Assembly: GCA_946807835.1 (NCBI GenBank)
Contig: OX327690.1
Location: forward strand, 14,232,501-14,296,500
Length of the DNA: 64,000 bases
Reading direction: 5' to 3'
Source of the DNA: Ailanthus altissimus
Lineage: Eukaryota > Streptophyta > Magnoliopsida > Sapindales > Simaroubaceae
Shown: one piece after another, positions 57,142 through 64,000 of the stretch
Layout of the letters: the number at the start of each line of letters is the position of its first letter
Numbering within the stretch: position 1 is the stretch's first letter
Position numbers and translations under genes: made by a program
Notes under the pieces: model-generated
What the model was told of the DNA's origin: nothing
Databases searched by the model: none
The model's input: the letters and a program-made list of their open reading frames with translations, nothing else

Positions 57142-58572
57142 TGATAGGGGCATAAAAGTAATAGTAGGATTTGTACCCAACTTTTATATTTTTCTCCAAA
57201 TTATACGTATTTGACTATTTAATTATATTTTCTGATCATAAATAGATGCAAGATGAAAAATGTGATATATAGGAACAAACGGGAGGCGAATCAGACCTTA
57301 AACGAATAAGTTACGTTCAAAATATGAAAGTAGCGTAACAGGTGGCTGGGCGCCGCAGCGCCAAGGGTTGAGCGCCGCAATGCCCAAATCAGAGAGTGAG
57401 AGCCATGGTGCTCTGCACCTAGCGCTGTGGAGCTCGTCACCTAGCGCCGTGGCACTCATCGACACCTTGAAAGACCTGGTGTTCGTGCCTAAGGCCGCAG
57501 CGCCCGTGCAGATGCTTAAATACTCTTCTCAACTCGCCTATTCGAGGTGGATTCGAAGCTCTTTGCTCCTAGGGTTTCTCTTAGCAACAAAAATACTATT
57601 TTGAGGCAACAATAGAGAGATTTAGCAATGAGAAAAATGCAAACAACGAATACACATTCAAGCCAAGAGATCAAGGTGAATTTATTAAAGATTGAAGAAT
57701 CAACTCTTGGACAATAAAGACAAGAGGAAGAAGAACAACTCAGGGCATCACTTGTGTTATTTTCTTCCTTAGTTTTAAGAGATGATTTTGTTCATGATAT
57801 TTTTATACTTTTGCTTTGATATTCTTGTTTTGAACATGAGCTAAATACTTTTGATCTAGGGTTAGACGTTCTTGAACCTAGTATGTACTTGACTCTTTTA
57901 AACTCTTAGTTATGAACTTTTTTCCCTTAATTGATTCAATCTATCTATGCTTAATACTTTCATTATACTTGATCACTATTTTGATTATTTAGGAACCATG
58001 ATAACTTTGACAAAAGGAATCATGTGTTTGGCTTAGGGTAGATTGATACATGACCATAAGGTAATATCTATGAGTTTCATTTAGGATAAACATATACCTA
58101 GGTGGCATGTATGGTTTGATTAGACTTAATCTTAATGAGTTGCATCTTATTTGGATTACCATAGACATATAGGTAATTGTTAGGGTGTGATATTATCATT
58201 TGACTGTCGACAGAAGCTTATGATAAAATCAGTGTCTAGCAAATTAATTAATAAAAAGGGAAGAACTAAAGGGTTAAAGGGTTCAATGATCTACTAGGGG
58301 ATACATCAATACCCTAGATTACTTATCAAATTAGTTAATTCTATCTCTAAGTACTTGCGATATTTTAATTAAGTTCAATTCGATAGCAGTAATTTAGTTA
58401 GTTAGACTCCATCTCTGAAGTTAGTCTGAATAAAGGTGAAGTAGAGTAATTTTAGTATTCGATTGAAGAAAATAGAAACAATAGTCTCTGTGGGATCGAT
58501 AATTTGGACTTAATCCTATATTACTTACTACAAAAAGTGCGCACTTACGCTAGGTCATTAAATTAGACATCA
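57142..58572 (+). repeat. Athila-like 5' LTR, 1431 bp
   Basis: Runs from TGATAGGGGCATAAAAG to TTAGACATCA; the primer site follows six bases later. It inserted into a minus-strand gypsy gag. It contains a CpG-rich block at 57340-57510 with five AGCGCCG-like words, and an R-U5 phrase CTGTGGGATCGATAATTTGG near 58487. The 78-residue frame at 57368-57604 reads through the CpG block and is not a credible gene. Confidence 0.82.
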
Positions 58573-58578
58573 AATTTT

Positions 58579-58596
58579 TGGTGCCGTTGCCGAGGA
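58579..58596 (+). other. Athila-like primer-binding site
   Basis: TGGTGCCGTTGCCGAGGA differs at two positions from the tRNA-Asp-type consensus TGGCGCCGTTGCCGGGGA. Confidence 0.88.
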
Positions 58597-58731
58597 TTAT
58601 TTTATCTAATCTTAGATCGATACTAATACCATACTATTTTACTTTTACTTCAGATTTTATTTTATTTCATTATTGTTATTGGTCTTTTTCTATTCTAGTT
58701 ACCAATTGTATTTTTTTTGTTTTAACAGTTC

Positions 58732-61700
58732 ATGCGAAGAACCAAGAATGAAGTGTTGGAGCTGGTGCTCACGTGTCATTCCAATATTGTATGAATATTA
58801 ATTGTTAATATTTATACAATAAACATTTCGAATAAAGATTGTTAATATTATATTAATATGGTGAAATGCTTGTAACATTACAGACATTTTTTGATCTGAA
58901 AAAGTTCAGATCTGATCTAAAGGAGTTTAGATCAGAACTAATAGTTATCAAAGCTGAGAGTTATAAATGCTAAGAGTTAGCACTGTTAAGAGTTAGCAGG
59001 TTATAAGAGTCAACGATGTCTAAAGAGCTAGAACCTTGTCTATAATGGGACAAAGACCTGAGAGTATACTTGTAATGATATAGTTGCAAAGAGTTGCAAT
59101 AGGTGTTAAGAAATATCATTATGTAAGTGTGTCTCAAAGATAATGTTCCTGATCTATGATCACCAATGCGGGTCTATCGGTGAATTCACAAAATATAGAT
59201 TAGTGTATGTCTATATCTGACTAGTTCAGATGGTTGTTCTTAGCTGACCATAAGCTTAGAGCTTGTATATGCATGCGGGTATCCAGTCAAGACTGGATAC
59301 TGAACAGACTCATGAGGACCCCAATAGATATCCTATGAAACCGTCAAAGAAAGGTCCTCTCGAGTTGAGTAGTATTCGCGGTCCTTTGACCTGAGCGCCA
59401 CGGTGGTCTTGTGAGTGATCCATCATGCTTTGGTTCCACATATGTCAGAGACCTTTCATGGTCTGACCGCTATGTGTCGCTGGGTATGGTTCGATGCTCA
59501 TGGAGTTCGGTGTGCGTAGATACGGGATCCGTCAGCTTACGTAGATAAGTTGTATATCCGATGCTCCGAGATTGTATTTCATAAAGTCTTGTGGCCACAA
59601 GCATAAACCCGAGAAAAGAGTTTCCCATAGGGTTAAACAATATAGCAAAAGTGTTTGCGTATATTGTTTATCGAGATACGAATCTGGAGATAAGATTAAT
59701 GGATTAGCAAATGGGGATTTGATGGTGTTGATCTATATCCCCGCACATCTAGGATATAAATGATGGAAAGATTATACGTATACGTTATGACCTCAACTTG
59801 TATGGTCTGACACGCTGATTTGTAATATTCGTAACGTGTGCGTGGGGCATCGATTACGGATTAATGAAATAGTTCCATTTGACAAATCGGGTGTGGACCT
59901 AGAGAGTCCCAATATGAAATGTACTCTTTGAGCATTTGGGCAGTGTACCGTATTGAATTGTTCAATACAGTATAATTCAGCAATTACTAAGGTTACGTTA
60001 ACTAAAGTATATGGTTAAATAGTGGGACCCACTTTAGGTTAACTTGGTAACCTAGTAAGGATATAAAAGTAATTTCACTTTATGATTATTTAATTGTTAA
60101 ATAATTAAAATAAATATTTATTTATTTAATTGTTAAATAAATTATTTAACTTAACTAAGGTTAAAAGTTAACCATATGATTAAGTTAAGTTAACCTTACT
60201 TAAAGGTTAAGTAAAGGTTAACCTAACCATAGTTAAGTTAGTTAACTATGGTTAAATTAATTAAATATTTATTAACTTAAAGGTTAAGTTAAAATAATCT
60301 AACTATGGTTAAATGTTAACTAAGGTTAGGTTAAGCCAAATGAAATGCAAATGAAATTCAAATTAGTTTGGAATATATGCATTAGTATATAAAGTGAAAT
60401 GAAATTGAAAATCATTAGGTTTAGAATTTGATTTAGTTTTCTAGGTTTTGCATTTGGGAGCCAATTCAATTTGAGAAATTGAAATTGTTTGTTTTGTGTT
60501 TTAAGTGTTAGAACAACAAAACAAATTAGAAAAATGGTTACTAAATGTAATAACTAAAAACAAGATTTGTTTTATTTATTCAAGAGTTGAATAAAAAGAA
60601 AAACAAATTTAATTAAGTTAAATAGTTTAACTTTGAATCATGTTTAAGAGTTAAACATATATGCTGGATTAAGATGCTGTCATTCTAGACAATCAAACCC
60701 ACCCTTGTTGATTGCTAGGATTGATCAAAGATTCATTTCATGGTGGACTTCAAAGAAAATTAATCCAAAGGCTTCATTGGTTATATTTCTCAATCTCGAA
60801 TTTTCAGTTTAAGGAAATGTTATTTAAGTGTTCATTGTATATAATCTTCCTCTGTGCACATGTATGTATGAGATATGTATATTGTATGTATGATGAACAC
60901 AACCCACATGCAAGCACCCTAGTTAATTTGTACCCCATAACCCAACATGAAGATTCAACATCTTTTGATCCTGAGATTGAAAGAACATTCTAGAGACTTC
61001 GTAGAAAACAACATCAAAACAGAAACGTGGCAGAGAATCACGACAATATCAAAAATCCAGTGTTTGAGCCTATGAATCCGCAGAGATCGTTGAGGGATTA
61101 TGTTGTTCCTACAACATAAGGTATTCAGTCTAGTATTTGGCACCCCACTATTAATGCAAATAACTTTGAAATCAAGCCAGGTACTATTCAGATGCTTAAA
61201 GAGTCTTTGCAATTCAGCGGAGCTCTCAATGATGATCCCAACATGCATATTATGAATTTCTTGGAGATTTGTGATACATTCAAGTTCAATGGGGTTTTAG
61301 ATGATGTCATCAGGTTGTGACTATTCCTTTTCTCATTGAGGGATAAGGCCAAGAGCTGGTTAATGTCATTACCATCAAGATCTATATCAATGTGGGATGA
61401 CCTAGCAAAGAAGTTCTTAGCAAAGTTTTTCTCACCAGCGAAGATAGCTAAGATGAAGAATGACATCACCTTATTTGTGCAGATTGAGGAAGTGTCCCCA
61501 TCATGGAATTCCAAAATGGTTATTAGTCCAGACGTTCTGCAATAGGCTAGTAGGTCATTTAAGGACAATTATCGATGCTGCTGCTGGAGGAGCTCTGATG
61601 AATAAATCCACAAATGAAGCATATGAGTTATTGGAAGAGATGGCATCCAATAGCTATCAATGGCCTGCTGAAAGAGTTATACTAAAGAAGGTTGCTGGAG

Positions 61701-62432
61701 TTCAAGAGATTGATGCATTCAATGCATTGGCTGCACAGATCAACATTTTAACCAATAGGTTTGATTCTATTAATGCTATTAAGACCAAAAATGCGACTTG
61801 TGACTTCTGTGGTGACAATCACATGAATGGGCAATGCATGGAGTCAGCAAACTATGTGGGGAACCATAATAGATAGCAGAATAATTCATATTCAAAAAAT
61901 TATAATCCGAGGTAGAGAAATCATCCTAATTTTCTTTGGGTGGTAACCAAAGGCAGCAACTTAAACCAAACCTACCCAAATTTCATCCCCTACAGGAAAA
62001 GAAAGCAACCTTGGAAGATATGTTTATGCAATATATGAAGTCGAATGATGCTATTTTATAAAATCATTCTGCATTTTTGAAAATTCTAGAGACTTAAATG
62101 GGGCAACTTACTGTAGCACTAAATAATCGACCTCAATGGACTTTACCAAGCAACACTGAAGCTAATCCAAGAGGAAGTGTAGAGCAATGCCAAGCCGTCA
62201 ACTTATGAAGTGGTAAGATCTTACATAATGACACACTACCAACACCACTTCCAAAGATAAAGGAAAATAAGAGGGTTGATCAACAAGAAAATATGCAACC
62301 ATATAGACCACCTATTCCTTTTCCTCAAAGGTTACAGAGGTGTAAAACAAGTGTTAAAACTAAAAAAAATTACAGCAAGAAAATCCTGAAAGTGTAGAAA
62401 AGAAAGATGAACAGCATACAAGTGAAGAAAAT
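58732..62432 (+). pseudogene. Athila-like gag, split by a solo LTR
   Basis: ATG at 58732 opens gag. After 22 bases it is interrupted by the solo LTR, and the same frame resumes at 60953 after the second TGAAG copy. The resumed part has a STSFDPEIERTF stretch, a TAG at 60991, then RSLRDYVVPT, FEIKPGTIQMLKESLQFSGA, SLRDKAKSWLMSLPS and FLAKFFSPAKIAKMKNDI. A frame change near 61460-61545 follows, then NEAYELLEEMASNSYQWPAE and a zinc knuckle CDFCGDNHMNGQC at about 61800-61840. From 61876 it decays. It would form the particle and bind RNA; several stops make it inactive even without the insertion. Confidence 0.87.
58754..60947 (+). mobile_element. Solo LTR of a copia-type family, 2194 bp
   Basis: Flanked by TGAAG (58749-58753 and 60948-60952). 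Starts TGTTGGAGCTGGTGCTCACG and ends CATAACCCAACA. It is the inverted counterpart of 27523-29718, about 97% alike over the roughly 560 bases compared by eye. No primer site or coding sequence lies inside. It includes paired 20-nt hairpins (58893-58912 and 58914-58933) and a TTAACC-rich palindromic region (60000-60330). Frames at 59572-59763 and 60712-60993 are LTR or junction artefacts. Confidence 0.92.
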
Positions 62433-63041
62433 ATGCAGAAACAGCCTTGGCAGTCATTCACACCTCCTTCACCATTTCCACAGAGGCTACAAAATAAGAG
62501 ATTAGATAAGCAATTCTCTAAATTTCTTGATGTTTTTAAGAAATTATATATTAATCTCCTTTTTGCAGATGCGCTTGAACAAATGCCTAATTACGTCAAG
62601 TTCATGAAGAACATCCTTGCTAAGAAGACGAAACTGGAGGATTATGAGACAGTGGCATTAACAAAAGAGTGTAGCGCTATTCTTCAGAAAAAGCTACCTC
62701 CTAAGCTCAAAGATCCCGGGAGATTTACTATACCGTGCTCCATTGGCAATCATGATCTTGGTAGAGCCCTATACGATCTAGGAGCGAGCATTAATCTCAT
62801 GCCCTTTTTCGTTTACAATAAGCTAGGTTTGAGAGAAGCAAAGCTAGTCAATATCACACTTCAACTTGCTGATAGCTCTCTTGCTTACCTGAAGGGAATT
62901 ATTCAAGACGTGCTAGTAAAGGTGGATAAATTCATCTTCCCTACTGATTTCATTGTTTTAGACATAGAAAAAGATAAAGAGATCCCTATCATCTTTGAAA
63001 AACCATTGTTAGCCACAGGACATACGATCATTAATGTTTAA
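62433..63041 (+). pseudogene. Athila-like protease region
   Basis: An open stretch of 202 codons. A linker (RLDKQFSKFLDVFKKLYINL, then PNYVKFMKNILAKKTKLEDY) leads into the protease: FTIPCSIGNHDLGRALYDLG with the DLGAS active site, INLMPFFVYNKLGL, LQLADSSLAYLKGIIQDVLV and FIFPTDFIVLDIEKDKEIPI. In functional family members the DLGAS Asp is catalytic after dimerisation, and it is intact here. The frame belongs to a longer gag-protease polyprotein that is broken upstream, so an intact product is unlikely. Confidence 0.85.
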
Positions 63042-63050
63042 AAATGGGAG

Positions 63051-63380
63051 ATGACACTGAGGATACAAGATGACACTGCAATATTTAAAGTCTTCAAGGA
63101 AATTAAGTTGCCAAGTAAAGGTGAAGACTGTTGTAACATTGATGTGGTGCACTTAAACATTAAAGAACTCAAAGACATGGAGATATTAAACCCTCAAATT
63201 AAAAAGATTGTGTTAAGGCATAGAATGAGAAGAAAGAATAAGAAGAAGCAGCAGGTCAATGAGAGGATAGAAGAAAAGGCCATAAGGGAAACACTTCACC
63301 GGTCTAAGATTCAAGTCTTTCCGGATAAGCACAAGAAAGAAGAACAAGTTGCTGCCCAAGGTCTAAGTACAAGAATGTAG
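63051..63380 (+). pseudogene. Post-protease linker of the Athila-like element
   Basis: Follows the protease after a TAA. It starts MTLRIQDDTAIFKVFKEIKL (the stretch normally between protease and RT), then EDCCNIDVVHLNIKELKD, then becomes lysine-rich (RMRRKNKKKQQVNERIEEKA) and ends at TAG 63378. No RT motif follows. It marks where the pol region was lost. Confidence 0.7.
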
Positions 63381-64000
63381 AGGCCAAATGAGTGGAAGCC
63401 CAGCAAGCTCACAATATAAAGATGCTTCTACTATTAACGTTTATCCTTCATAAGAGTATAAAGAACCCCGTCAAGCCAATGACGTTAAATCAAGCGCTTA
63501 TTAGGAGGTAACCCAAGTAAAATTTTGTTTTTATTAGCTTATTTTCAGTTTTAGTTATGTTAGTTTCTTTTCTTTGTAGGAATAAATCAGCAATTCAAGC
63601 ATTCAATGAAGCAGCATGAGCAAGTGCAAGCGTTGGAAGCAAAGAGAACCACATTCACATTCATCAGAACACAATGTTGCACTGCTTCAACTTCAGTTAC
63701 AAAGGGAGTTTCTCTTACTTTTAAATTTATTTTTAGACATTGAGGACAATGTCTAATTTAAGTTTGGGGGCGGAAAACACATTTTCTTGTGTCTATTGTA
63801 CTGCTTATATTGGTTGGTTGTCTTGTGGAGAATTTGTTTTTTTTTTAGGTTGTTAAGTTTTGGTTGAGATAATGATCATTAATCCATGATAAGAAATAAA
63901 ATATTGGCTGATTTTTTTTTCACAAGTCTTTAAGAAATAATAGATGCTTGAGATAACTTTTATATCATGAATCTTGAACCGATTTCAAGCTTATTTTTGA
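63381..64000 (+). other. Athila-like 3' untranslated region
   Basis: Non-coding. Contains TTAAATCAAGCGCTTATTAG GAGGTAACCCAAG at about 63485-63520, typical of the sequence after integrase in this family, and ACATTGAGGACAATGTC with a GTTTGGGGGCGG purine run at about 63738-63775, shared with 26380 in the other Athila-like element. The window ends before the 3' LTR. Confidence 0.7.

Larger units (their letters stand above)
57142..64000 (+). mobile_element. Athila-like element without RT or integrase (continues past window)
   Basis: Order: 5' LTR 57142-58572, primer site, gag (split by a solo LTR), protease, then directly the 3' terminal region. At 63380-63540 the sequence passes from the linker after the protease into a terminal stretch with CGCTTATTAGGAGGTAACCC and, at 63738, ACATTGAGGACAATGTC. 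The autonomous family has RT, RNase H and integrase between these. A gag-only type (TR-GAG) is known among plants; this one also keeps the protease. Its 3' LTR is outside the window. Confidence 0.8.

Noticed and set aside
57368..57604. 78-residue frame with an alanine- and serine-rich peptide
   Set aside because: It reads through the CpG-rich repeated block of an LTR; no homologous motif.
60712..60993. 93-residue frame reading from the solo LTR into gag
   Set aside because: It crosses the insertion junction; only the last part is gag, and the N-terminal part is LTR sequence.

Overview
This is nuclear DNA of a flowering plant, almost certainly a eudicot. It is AT-rich, gene-poor and dominated by LTR retrotransposons. 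The basis is a plant berberine-bridge-enzyme-like gene, Ty1/copia elements with the plant initiator-tRNA-Met primer site TGGTATCAGAGC, Ty3/gypsy elements of the plant-only Athila and Tat types, and MITEs. The species cannot be named from the sequence. Only one gene looks intact: an intronless, secreted FAD-linked oxidase of the BBE-like family at 10722-12374, with a TATA box and a poly(A) signal.

Layout. 1-2030 is AT-rich spacer with a Mutator-like MITE (10-bp target duplication). 2030-3810 is a broken gypsy pol on the minus strand. 3850-7040 is a very old Athila-like LTR, primer site and gag, with a hAT-like MITE inserted in the LTR. 8180-9232 is bounded by inverted repeats. 9233-14495 holds the BBE-like gene and its flanks. 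14500-51380 is a nest of retrotransposons up to four deep. The outermost is a Tat-like gypsy element on the minus strand: primer site at 50752, then gag, pol and an opposite-strand ORF. Its downstream LTR is split by a copia element (14653-37872, target duplication TTTTC). The copia gag zinc knuckle is split by an Athila-like element (18949-30971, duplication GTGAG). That element holds a solo LTR (27523-29718, duplication TAGTT). Two more solo LTRs sit in the copia integrase (31703-33111, ATGTG) and between gag and pol of the Tat element (47718-49517, GAAGT). 51383-55340 is a mosaic of decayed copia-type LTR pieces in both orientations. 56180-57141 is another minus-strand gypsy gag. 57142 to the window end is an Athila-like element with gag and protease but no reverse transcriptase or integrase. 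Its gag is split near the start codon by a solo LTR (58754-60947, duplication TGAAG).

The most unusual content is in the Athila-like element at 18949-30971. Between its integrase and its 3' end lie an unrecognised cysteine-bearing reading frame with one stop (24838-25284) and a full-length, intronless, broken copy of a LOG cytokinin-activating phosphoribohydrolase (25606-26246) with a TATA-like box upstream. These look like host sequence captured by, or inserted into, a retroelement. No rRNA, convincing tRNA, CRISPR array or organellar DNA was seen. Every retroelement frame read here is interrupted, and many stops fit decay at methylated CpG or CHG cytosines.
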